Assembly: GCA_903822975.1 (NCBI GenBank)
Contig: CAIJRD010000012.1
Span: 372,001 to 436,000, forward strand
From: an uncultured Sinobacteraceae bacterium
GTDB lineage: Bacteria > Pseudomonadota > Gammaproteobacteria > Nevskiales > Nevskiaceae
Reading direction: 5' to 3'
Length of the DNA stretch: 64,000 nt
Within the stretch, counting starts at the first letter, position 1. Every line of letters begins with the position of its first letter. Positions 39,293 through 47,017 of this stretch are shown one piece after another. Both the position numbers and the translations under genes were made by a program. The notes beneath the pieces were generated by a model. It saw nothing but the letters and a program-made list of their open reading frames with translations, made no database searches and was not told where the DNA came from.

Positions 39293-40459
39293 TCAGAGCT
39301 CGACCGGTGCCTTGTCGGCTTCGGCGCTTGCCGAGGCCGCCGCATCTGACGGACGCTTGATCGAACTCAGTGGAATCTTCACCGCAGTGGCATCGGCGCG
39401 CTTGCCGTAGGTCACCGGTAGATCGGGCGCCATCGGGCCATCGGTACGCGGACCATTCATCGCCACACGCAAGGCCTTCAGCGGGTGCGCGAACGTATCG
39501 TTGACTGCGGTACCTTCAAAACCGCAATGCGCCATGCAGTTGTCGCACTTCGGGTTACGGCCGACGCCGTAGTTCTCCCAGTGCGTGGTCTCCATCAGCT
39601 CCTTGTAGGAACTGGCGTAGCCCTCGTCGACCAACAAGTAGCAGGGCTTCTGCCAACCGAACACGTTGTACGTCACCGTGCCCCAGGGCTCGCACTGGTA
39701 GGCCTGATTGCCGGCGATGAAGTCGAGGAACATCGGCGACTGGTTGAACACCCACTTGGTCTTGCGTTCCTTGCCGAGCTTGAACACGTCGCGGAACAGC
39801 TGCTTGGACTGCGTGCGGCCGAGGAACACGTCCTGGCGCGGCGCGTGCTGGTAGCTGTAGCCCGGCGACACGGTGATGCCTTCGACACCCAGCGTCATCG
39901 CGTAGTCGAAGAAGTCGGCGACCTCTTCCGGCTGCTCACCGGAGAACAGCGTGCAGTTGATGGTGACGCGGAAGCCCTTGCCGAGTGCGAGCTTGATCGC
40001 CTCGACCGCCTTTTCGAACACGCCTTCCTGGCAGACCGATTCGTCGTGACGCTTTTCGAGACCGTCGAGATGGATCGAAAACGTCAGGTACGGACTTGGC
40101 GAGTACTCGTGGATATGCTTCTTCAGCAGGATCGCGTTGGTGCACAGGTAGACGAACTTCTTGCGCTCGACCAGGCCGGCGACGATCTGCGGCATTTCCT
40201 TGTGGATCAGCGGCTCACCACCGGGGATCGATACCATCGGCGCGCCGCATTCGTCGGCTGCACGCATCGCGTCTTCGAAGCTGACGCGCTTCTGCAGAAT
40301 CTCTTTCGGGTAGTCGATCTTGCCGCAGCCGGCGCAGGCGAGATTGCACATGAACAGCGGCTCGAGCATCAGCACCAGCGGGTACCGCTTCTGGCCACTG
40401 AGCTTCTTGCCGAGGATGTATTTGGCAACCTTGACCTGCTGAATCACGGGAACAGCCAT
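39293..40459 (-). CDS. hpnH: Adenosyl-hopene transferase HpnH (radical SAM)
   Basis: HpnH adds the adenosyl group of SAM to hopene (diploptene), the first step of side-chain extension to bacteriohopanepolyols. The 388-residue protein has the radical-SAM cluster Cys38-x3-Cys42-x2-Cys45 (FMCNLACAGCGKIDYP), SIPGGEPLIHKEMPQ, and a C-terminal cysteine set (NPKCDNCMAHCGFEG). The last ~35 residues are variable. GGAGAG precedes the ATG. It lies 60 bases after idi and 35 bases before hpnB, inside the mevalonate gene group. Confidence 0.95.
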   Translation of the reverse strand: MAVPVIQQVKVAKYILGKKLSGQKRYPLVLMLEPLFMCNLACAGCGKIDYPKEILQKRVSFEDAMRAADECGAPMVSIPGGEPLIHKEMPQIVAGLVERKKFVYLCTNAILLKKHIHEYSPSPYLTFSIHLDGLEKRHDESVCQEGVFEKAVEAIKLALGKGFRVTINCTLFSGEQPEEVADFFDYAMTLGVEGITVSPGYSYQHAPRQDVFLGRTQSKQLFRDVFKLGKERKTKWVFNQSPMFLDFIAGNQAYQCEPWGTVTYNVFGWQKPCYLLVDEGYASSYKELMETTHWENYGVGRNPKCDNCMAHCGFEGTAVNDTFAHPLKALRVAMNGPRTDGPMAPDLPVTYGKRADATAVKIPLSSIKRPSDAAASASAEADKAPVEL

Positions 40460-40519
40460 TTAACTCTCCGATTTCTTCAATGAATTGCGGATCGCCGCAT
40501 CACTCGATATGACAGCAGT

Positions 40520-41122
40520 TTACGACGCCTGAGCCGTCAGTGGCGTCATAACCTCAGAATGCTCACGCCGCATGCGCGCCCATTCGATCTTGAACCACGG
40601 GGTAAATGCCTCGGGCGTGGCCTCGATTTCGGCATCCAGGGCTGCCGGGGCGATGTAGCGCACCGCGGAAATCTCGTTCGGGTTGACCGTCGGCGCGACA
40701 TCACTGTGACCGGCATACACCCAGCACAGTTCGTTCTCGGCACCGTCCGCATCGAATTGCGCCTGATACTGGAACTTGAACAGGAACTGCAGCTCGCAAT
40801 CGAGCCCGAGTTCTTCTTCAAGACGCCGATGGATCGCGGTCTGCATTTCTTCGCCACGGCGCGGATGGCTGCAGCAGGTGTTCGACCAATACTGCGGCCA
40901 CAGCCGCTTGCCGGCTGCGCGCTGCTGCAGCAGCACGCGTCCCTGGGCGTCGAACACGAACAGCGAGAACGCGCGGTGCAAGGTGCCGCGACCGACATGG
41001 GCATCGGCCTTCGGCAGGAATCCGACTTCGCGGTCCTGCTCGTCGACCAGAATCAACGGCTCGTCGTCGAACGACACCACGCGATCGACCGACTGCAAGG
41101 CGCTTCCGATTGCGCTATCCAA
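40520..41122 (-). CDS. idi: Isopentenyl-diphosphate delta-isomerase, type I
   Basis: Interconverts IPP and DMAPP. The Nudix-fold protein shows the type I active-site Cys motif YWSNTCCSHPRRGEE, AIHRRLEEELGL, and the catalytic Glu region AENELCWVYAGH. The start is taken as TTG at 41122: a perfect GGAGGT stands five bases before it and the resulting 200-residue protein has normal length, whereas the longer open frame runs far inside the upstream gene. It overlaps the HMG-CoA reductase/mevalonate kinase gene by eight bases, so translation is probably coupled. Confidence 0.9.
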   Translation of the reverse strand: MDSAIGSALQSVDRVVSFDDEPLILVDEQDREVGFLPKADAHVGRGTLHRAFSLFVFDAQGRVLLQQRAAGKRLWPQYWSNTCCSHPRRGEEMQTAIHRRLEEELGLDCELQFLFKFQYQAQFDADGAENELCWVYAGHSDVAPTVNPNEISAVRYIAPAALDAEIEATPEAFTPWFKIEWARMRREHSEVMTPLTAQAS

Positions 41123-43433
41123 TTTGCACCTCCATGGCTTGATATCCGGCGTCGCGCATCGCCGCGACGACCTTCTCCCGGTTTTCGGGACACAGCGCGA
41201 TGATCGACCCGCCGCCGCCGCCGCCGGTGAGCTTGGCGCCGATCGCACCATGCTCGCGCGCAAGCTGCACCAGTTCCTCGATTTCCCAGCTCGACACCTG
41301 CAGCGCATTCAACAGGCCATGGCAGATGTTCATCAACTGGCCCAGTTGTTCCAGATCGCCGCCTTGTACCGCGGTCAGGCCCTGCAAGGTCAGCTGATCG
41401 ATCTCGCGGAAAATGCGCTCGTAAAGCTCCGGATTCTTCTTCCACGCCGCGCGCACACCGCCGACCGTTTTCGCTGTCAGGCTTTCCTTGCCACTGATGC
41501 CGATCACCAGCGGAATCGGCTTGGCCGCCTTGATCTCGCGCATCAGCGGCGCGCGTCCATCGTCATAGCGCTTGTACAGCAGGAACTGGCCGTAAGTCGC
41601 AACGGTGTTGTCGATGCCCGACGGTGTGCCGTGCGCAACCTTCTCGCATTCGTAGGCCAGCGCATTGACATCGGCATCGCTCAAACCCAGTTTGAAATGC
41701 TGGTCGAGCGCGCGCACGATCGCCACCGCAATCGCCGACGAGCCGCCGAGGCCCATGCCGCGCGGCACATTGGGGAACACTTCGATTCGCATCGAGCGCT
41801 CGGTCAGGCCGAGCTTGTCGAACACGATGCCGAGCGAACGCTGGAACGAGTCGCGGTGCAGCGGATCCTTGTGCAGCCGCGATTCCATGCCCCAGCGCGG
41901 GATGATCAGATCGACGCCCGGATTGGGCCCGCCGGCGTCGGAATCCTGCACCACCGCTTCGATCGCCAGCGGCACCGGTGCGGCAATCGCGTGACTACCG
42001 TAGACCACCGCATGCTCGCCGAGCAGGATGACTTTGCCGTGGCCTTGCGAACGCGGCGCCGTCGAGGTCGTTTCCACCGGCTCGTGGCGCGATTGCTTGC
42101 GCACCTGCACGACGATTTCCTGCGCCTTCCAGATCTTGATGTCGCCGCCTTCGATCAGGCGCTCGACCACGGTGTCGAAGATTTCCGGCGTGGCACCGGC
42201 CGCGATCGCGACACTGCGCGCGTGCAGCGTCATGTGACCGACCTGGATGCCTTCGGTGACGAGTGCGCGCAAGGCCGAAAAATTCTGCGCGAGGCCGACC
42301 GCGCCCATCACCTCGGCGAGTTCGCGCGCGGACTTCACACCGAGCAGGCGATGGTTCAAGGCCACCGTGGGATTCGATTGCAGCGGTCCGCCGACGGTGC
42401 CGACTTTCAGCGGCAGTTCGATCTCGCCGACCAGTTCGCCGTTCTCGCCCTTGTACCACTGCGTCATCGAGCTGTAGCGGCCACTGCGCGCGGCATAGGC
42501 GTGTGCGGCGGCTTCGATCGCGCGCCAGTCATTGCCGGTGGCGAGCGCGACGGCATCGATGCCGTTCATCACACCCTTGTTGTGCGTCGCCGCGCGATAC
42601 GGATCGACACAGGCGAAGTCGTTCGCGAGGATGATGCCGTCGCGCACCTGTTCGCCGTCGAAGCCTTTGCCGGCGAGCTGCTCGAACGGAATCACCGCAC
42701 GCGCCTTGACCATCGCGCGATCGGTCAGGTTCGACAGGATGCGCAGAAACACCTTGCCGCCGGTGATCGACTCGACCAGCGAGGCAACGCCTTCGCACAT
42801 CGTGTTGACCAGGTTGGCGCCCATCGCATCGCGGGTGTCCACCAGCAAGTGCACCACCAGCATGTCGCCACGACCGTTCGGCAATTGATGCAGGTGCACT
42901 TCCAGATCCTGCGCACCGCCACCACGCGCCACCATCTGCGGATGCAGGCTGTTGGCGAGATTGAGCACCTCGGTCTTGCGCTGCAGGATCGCAGCCTGCG
43001 CCTTGGCGACGTGCGGAATGTCGACCACCTGGACCTGACCGATCAGGATCGGTTCGGTGCTCTCGGCGCTGAAGCCGCCCGCACCGCGGACAATCTTCGC
43101 GGCCGACGACAATGCGGCAACGATCGACGGCTCCTCGACCACCAGCGGCACGATGTAGTCGCGACCATTGATCAGGAAGTTCAGCCCGAGTCCGACCGGC
43201 AGTCCCATCACGCCGACGACGTTCTCGATCATCTTGTCGGCGCGATGCAGCTTGAGCGTGTGATCGCCAGAGACGAGCGCCTGATAGTCGGCCTCGGTGA
43301 GCCAGCCGCGCTCGCGCATCAGTCTCGCGCGATCAGCCACCGAGAGCTTGTAAAACTCGGGGAATCGCGCGCGATCCGGGGCCGAAGCAACGCCGTCCCT
43401 GGGAGCAGCGGTCATGCCTGAAGAGTTGCTCAT
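41115..43433 (-). CDS. HMG-CoA reductase (class II) fused to mevalonate kinase
   Basis: One uninterrupted 772-residue frame encodes two consecutive mevalonate enzymes. Residues about 20-440 are a class II HMG-CoA reductase: Glu100/101 in VVEEPSIVAA, DTRDAMGANLVNT (199-211), Lys286 in THNKGVMNGIDAV, Asp302 in NDWRAIEA, and His400 in EGIQVGHMTLHAR. After a short linker (about 445-463), residues 464-772 are a GHMP mevalonate kinase: GHGKVILLGEHAVVYGSHAI, PRGMGLGGSSAIAVAIVRAL (557-576), catalytic Asp608 in GTPSGIDNTVA, and KLTGGGGGGSIIAL (734-747). All key residues of both enzymes are present, so the product should take HMG-CoA to phosphomevalonate. It overlaps the phosphomevalonate kinase gene by four and idi by eight bases. 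Confidence 0.93.
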   Translation of the reverse strand: MSNSSGMTAAPRDGVASAPDRARFPEFYKLSVADRARLMRERGWLTEADYQALVSGDHTLKLHRADKMIENVVGVMGLPVGLGLNFLINGRDYIVPLVVEEPSIVAALSSAAKIVRGAGGFSAESTEPILIGQVQVVDIPHVAKAQAAILQRKTEVLNLANSLHPQMVARGGGAQDLEVHLHQLPNGRGDMLVVHLLVDTRDAMGANLVNTMCEGVASLVESITGGKVFLRILSNLTDRAMVKARAVIPFEQLAGKGFDGEQVRDGIILANDFACVDPYRAATHNKGVMNGIDAVALATGNDWRAIEAAAHAYAARSGRYSSMTQWYKGENGELVGEIELPLKVGTVGGPLQSNPTVALNHRLLGVKSARELAEVMGAVGLAQNFSALRALVTEGIQVGHMTLHARSVAIAAGATPEIFDTVVERLIEGGDIKIWKAQEIVVQVRKQSRHEPVETTSTAPRSQGHGKVILLGEHAVVYGSHAIAAPVPLAIEAVVQDSDAGGPNPGVDLIIPRWGMESRLHKDPLHRDSFQRSLGIVFDKLGLTERSMRIEVFPNVPRGMGLGGSSAIAVAIVRALDQHFKLGLSDADVNALAYECEKVAHGTPSGIDNTVATYGQFLLYKRYDDGRAPLMREIKAAKPIPLVIGISGKESLTAKTVGGVRAAWKKNPELYERIFREIDQLTLQGLTAVQGGDLEQLGQLMNICHGLLNALQVSSWEIEELVQLAREHGAIGAKLTGGGGGGSIIALCPENREKVVAAMRDAGYQAMEVQIG

Positions 43434-44509
43434 ACTTCGTCGATCTCCGTGAATTCCAACCGCAGACCGCCTTCGTCGGCGGTCATGGGCACGCGCAGGA
43501 AGCCATCCTTTGCCAGCGCTGATGCGTAATGCTCCAAGGCCTGCGGGTCGGTGGCGAAGGCAACACCAACATCGCCACCGCCTGCGCCGCAGGACTTGTA
43601 GATGACCGCGGAAGCGCGCGCCAATTCAGCCAGGCGCAGATGTTCCGCAGAAAAGATGCCAACACCGCTGGCCTCGCCCAGCAGACGCAGCGCATCGGCG
43701 TAGCCGGCCGCGGCCCGCAGCAAGGCGTCGGCGTCATCGCCGCGAACGGCGGCTACGCCGGCTTCGGCAATCGCGGTGAGTTCGTTCATCCGCGCCGAAT
43801 AGTCTTCGGCATGCCTCTTACTCCAGGCTTGCAGCGTCGCCAGCAGCTTCGGCGTCGACGCCGAGCGTCCCGACCAGACGAAGCAGTAATGCAGCGCCTG
43901 CGGCCAGCGCGCAGCACGCGCCTGCGGCAGGCTGCCGCCTTCCAGCAGGCGATATTCGATCAGGCCACCGACCAGACTGGTGGCGACATCCACACCGCTG
44001 CCATGTCCCGACTGGAACTCGCGATGGATGTAGAGCAGGCGCTCGAGCCAGACGCGGCGATCGGCCGCCGCAGCACCACGGCCGAAATGCGCCACCAGCG
44101 CCGAGGCCATTGCGACAGTAAGCGCGGCACTCGAGCCGAGGCCGAGTTTGAGCCGCTCGCCGCCGACCTGGTCGAAGAACGAGGAGGTGTCGAGTTGCAG
44201 TTCGAAGCTGCGGCCCAGTGTCGGCAGCGCTCGCTCATGCGCGAGGCCGCGCAGCACCTGGTCGACCAGCGCCAACGGTCCAGCGCCCGCGGCGTCGCTC
44301 CATTGCGGCACGCCTTCGCTGTCGAAACTCAGCTGCACGCTGTCGGCGAGGATGTCCGGCGCATGCACTTCGCAGCGGCTACCGAGTCGCGGCGTGATTC
44401 GCGCGACTGCGCGACGATCCACCGCCAGCGACAGCGCCGGCGCGCCTTCCAGCACTGCGTATTCACCGAGCAGCACCACTTTGCCGGGCGCGCTGGCAAC
44501 GATCTTCAT
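43430..44509 (-). CDS. Phosphomevalonate kinase (GHMP family)
   Basis: Phosphorylates phosphomevalonate to diphosphomevalonate. The 359-residue protein begins MKIVASAPGKVVLLGEYAVL. It has the GHMP ATP-loop LKLGLGSSAALTVAMA, FQSGHGSGVDVATSLVGGLI and the C-terminal SCGAGGGDVGVAFATD. It is assigned as phosphomevalonate kinase because mevalonate kinase and diphosphomevalonate decarboxylase are accounted for by its neighbours and because the HGSGVDVATS pattern is typical. The ATG at 44509 overlaps the decarboxylase stop by four bases. Confidence 0.88.
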   Translation of the reverse strand: MKIVASAPGKVVLLGEYAVLEGAPALSLAVDRRAVARITPRLGSRCEVHAPDILADSVQLSFDSEGVPQWSDAAGAGPLALVDQVLRGLAHERALPTLGRSFELQLDTSSFFDQVGGERLKLGLGSSAALTVAMASALVAHFGRGAAAADRRVWLERLLYIHREFQSGHGSGVDVATSLVGGLIEYRLLEGGSLPQARAARWPQALHYCFVWSGRSASTPKLLATLQAWSKRHAEDYSARMNELTAIAEAGVAAVRGDDADALLRAAAGYADALRLLGEASGVGIFSAEHLRLAELARASAVIYKSCGAGGGDVGVAFATDPQALEHYASALAKDGFLRVPMTADEGGLRLEFTEIDEV

Positions 44510-45537
44510 GCGGCGACCTGCTGGTGCGCGGCGATCAGTTGCGCCGGCCCGCCGAGGCCGGTTTCGACCACGTCGAGCACGCCGGGAATCTCGCGCAAAG
44601 CGGCCGCGACGGCGGCGGCGGCCTGCGGCTCGCAGACCGCTTTCAGCTGCGGTCCGGCATCGATCGTGAAGAACACCGGCACGCCGGCGGCGCGCAAGGC
44701 GCGCACGCGATGCATGCAATCGACCGTCGCCGCGTTCCAGTACAGCAGACCCGGTTTCGCCGCCAGTGCCAGCGCGTGCATCTTCAGGCAGCTGTGTTCG
44801 GAAATATCCGCGAGCGCTTCGAAGTCGCGCTGTGCCAACGCCGCGCGAGCCGTGACGAGATCGGCTTCCTGGCTATCGATCCAGGCCTGCTGATACGGCG
44901 AGGTATCGGCGGTGCGGTTCATGCCCTCGGTCGAGCCGATCGCCTTTTCCTTCTTCGAGGTGATCGCGACCACCACGCGCAACGGCCAAGCATCGGCATC
45001 GAGCAGCGGGCGCGCCAGCGAATCGGTGCCGTCGGCACGTGTGCCGCAACTCCACTCGACGTAGCCACCGAAGATCGAGCGCGCTGCCGAGCCGGAGCAG
45101 CGACGCGCCAGAATCGATTGCTCGGCCAGCGACAGATTCAGGCCCAGCGCGGCATTGCCAGCGACGATCAATGCGGCGAATCCGGAGGCAGACGAGGCGA
45201 GGCCCGCGCCGGTCGGAAAATTGTTGCTGCTTTCGACCTTCGCACGGTAGTCCACACCGGCACGTGCGCGCAGCAGATCGAGACACTTGGCGACACGGCG
45301 CAGCTGGCCGTCGTCGCGACGGCCGTCGAGCAGGAAGGTATCGGCGTCAAGCGCCGGATCGAACTGCACGGCGGTGCGCGTCCACAGGCTTTCCAGCGTG
45401 ATCGACAGCGAGCCGACCACCGGCAGGTTCAGTGCCAGATCGCGCTTACCCCAGTACTTGATCAGCGCGATGTTGGGCTGCGCCTGGGCTTGCGCACGGC
45501 GCGTACGGTCGATGTCGGGTGTTGGCTTGGAGCTCAT
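44506..45537 (-). CDS. mvaD: Diphosphomevalonate decarboxylase
   Basis: Converts diphosphomevalonate to IPP with ATP. The 343-residue protein shows the family N-terminal motif PNIALIKYWGKRD, SNNFPTGAGLASSASGFAAL, RSIFGGYVEW and FFTIDAGPQLKAVCE. Length is normal. The ATG at 45537 is used; an open frame reaching 45684 would include atypical sequence. It is the first gene of the mevalonate operon and is divergent from hpnI. Confidence 0.94.
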   Translation of the reverse strand: MSSKPTPDIDRTRRAQAQAQPNIALIKYWGKRDLALNLPVVGSLSITLESLWTRTAVQFDPALDADTFLLDGRRDDGQLRRVAKCLDLLRARAGVDYRAKVESSNNFPTGAGLASSASGFAALIVAGNAALGLNLSLAEQSILARRCSGSAARSIFGGYVEWSCGTRADGTDSLARPLLDADAWPLRVVVAITSKKEKAIGSTEGMNRTADTSPYQQAWIDSQEADLVTARAALAQRDFEALADISEHSCLKMHALALAAKPGLLYWNAATVDCMHRVRALRAAGVPVFFTIDAGPQLKAVCEPQAAAAVAAALREIPGVLDVVETGLGGPAQLIAAHQQVAA

Positions 45538-45620
45538 TGCGGCGGGGCGGCGACGGCGCACACAGGCGCGGCGGGCGACGCGGCGGCAACCGCCAGACGT
45601 CGGAAGAGCGAGTACTTCAT

Positions 45621-45660
45621 CTGCGCATTTTACTTGAACTTGATCACCAATGATGCGCAG
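45621..45660. promoter_or_regulatory. Inverted-repeat element in the divergent mevalonate/hopanoid promoter region
   Basis: CTGCGCAT (45621-45628) and ATGCGCAG (45653-45660) are perfect inverted copies flanking a 24-base AT-rich core (TTTACTTGAACTTGATCACC and onward). On the minus strand the core holds TAAAAT, which could be a -10 box for the mevalonate operon, without a clear -35. The 274-base interval between mvaD and hpnI contains no gene. A regulator binding here could control both directions; this is inferred. Confidence 0.45.
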
Positions 45661-45811
45661 ACCCGGCTTGGCACCCTGATGCACCGCGGAATGTGCCGCG
45701 CGACCCCGACCAATCGATTGCGGAACGTTAAGCTAATGGAAAGACTACTCGCAGAAAATCCGGCGGTTGAATTTCTATCAGGGACAAGCTGAGAGCTGAC
45801 CGAATACGGCC

Positions 45812-47017
45812 ATGAGCTTCGATTTGCTAATGGATCTGATCGGCTGGGCTGTGCTGCTCGCCGCGACCGCGTATGTGCTGCTCGCCATTGCCGCCCAGTG
45901 GGTCTGGAGCCGGCGCTGGCGCATCGGCAGTGGTCCCTCGCCGCTGGCAGCGGTCAGCGTGCTGAAACCGCTGTGCGGCGACGAGCCGCGGCTCTACGAA
46001 AACCTGCGCAGCTTCTGCCAGCAGCACTACCCCAGCTATCAATTGGTTTTCGGAACACGTTCCAGCGACGACCCCGCGCTCGACGTGGTGCGGCGTCTGC
46101 AGCTCGAATTCCCTGCGCTCGACATCGCCTGGGTGGCCGACCCGCGGATTCATGGTCGCAACTTGAAGGTCAGCAATCTGCTCAACCTGCTGCCCTTGGC
46201 GCGTCACGACTGGCTGGTCATCGCAGACAGCGATATCTCGGTGGATCCGCACTACCTGGCGCGCGTCTGTGCCCCGCTCGGCGACGCGAGCGTCGGGCTG
46301 GTCACCTGCTTGTATCGTGGACGGGCGCTGGGTGGCCCCTGGTCAAAGCTGGGACGCCAGTTCATCGACGACTGGTTCGCGCCCGCCGTGCTGGTGACGC
46401 GCCTGTTTGGCTCGGACAACTTCGGCTTCGGCGCGACGCTGGCCTTGCGGCGCGATGCCCTGGCTGCGATCGGTGGGCTCGAAGTCCTCGTCACGCAGCT
46501 TGCGGATGATCACGCACTCGGCGCGCTGACCCGCGCGAAAGGCCTGCGCACGGTGCTGTCGCGGTCGGTCGTCGCCACCGATGTCACCGAGCGTGCCTTG
46601 GACGAACTGGCGGCGCACGAACTGCGCTGGTTGCGCACCATTCGGATGATCCAGCCGCTGGGCTATTTCTTCAGCTTCGTCACGTTCACGGTACCGGTTG
46701 CGATCATCGGCTGGCTTTTGAGCGGCGGTGGCCGCGATGCCACCGTGTGCATCGGCATCGCGCTGGCAGCCCGCCTGGTGCTGCATGTGCAGTCGAATGC
46801 GCGGCGCTACCGGCGCAAGGATCTGAAATCGATCGCCGCCGAGCTTGCGCTGTTCGGCGTGCGCGATACGCTGTCGCTCGCATTTTGGGCGGCCGCTTTT
46901 TTCGGCCAGCGCGTCAGTTGGCGCGGCCAAAGCCTCACGCTCACCGGAGCGAGTGGCGAGTACGCTGCCGAGATCTCCGATTCCCTGCGTTCCGATTCCT
47001 GCGAGGCCTGTAAATGA
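45812..47017 (+). CDS. hpnI: Hopanoid glycosyltransferase HpnI
   Basis: HpnI transfers N-acetylglucosamine to bacteriohopanetetrol, the first step toward the cyclitol ether. The 401-residue membrane GT resembles ceramide glucosyltransferases: VSVLKPLCGDEPRLYENLRS, DPRIHGRNLKVSNLLNLLPL, VIADSDISVDPHYLARV, FGFGATLALRRDALAAIGGL and the RxxRW-like HELRWLRTIRMIQPLGY. It has one N-terminal and several C-terminal membrane segments. Its stop overlaps hpnJ by four bases. Confidence 0.93.
   Translation: MSFDLLMDLIGWAVLLAATAYVLLAIAAQWVWSRRWRIGSGPSPLAAVSVLKPLCGDEPRLYENLRSFCQQHYPSYQLVFGTRSSDDPALDVVRRLQLEFPALDIAWVADPRIHGRNLKVSNLLNLLPLARHDWLVIADSDISVDPHYLARVCAPLGDASVGLVTCLYRGRALGGPWSKLGRQFIDDWFAPAVLVTRLFGSDNFGFGATLALRRDALAAIGGLEVLVTQLADDHALGALTRAKGLRTVLSRSVVATDVTERALDELAAHELRWLRTIRMIQPLGYFFSFVTFTVPVAIIGWLLSGGGRDATVCIGIALAARLVLHVQSNARRYRRKDLKSIAAELALFGVRDTLSLAFWAAAFFGQRVSWRGQSLTLTGASGEYAAEISDSLRSDSCEACK

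Noticed and set aside
40776..43421. 881-codon plus-strand open frame
   Set aside because: Antisense to idi and the HMGR-mevalonate kinase gene; no recognisable domain.
41115..43433. Possibility that the HMGR-mevalonate kinase fusion is an assembly or frameshift artefact
   Set aside because: Both domains are in one frame without a stop, the linker is short and unambiguous, and neighbouring overlaps are intact; resequencing would still settle it.
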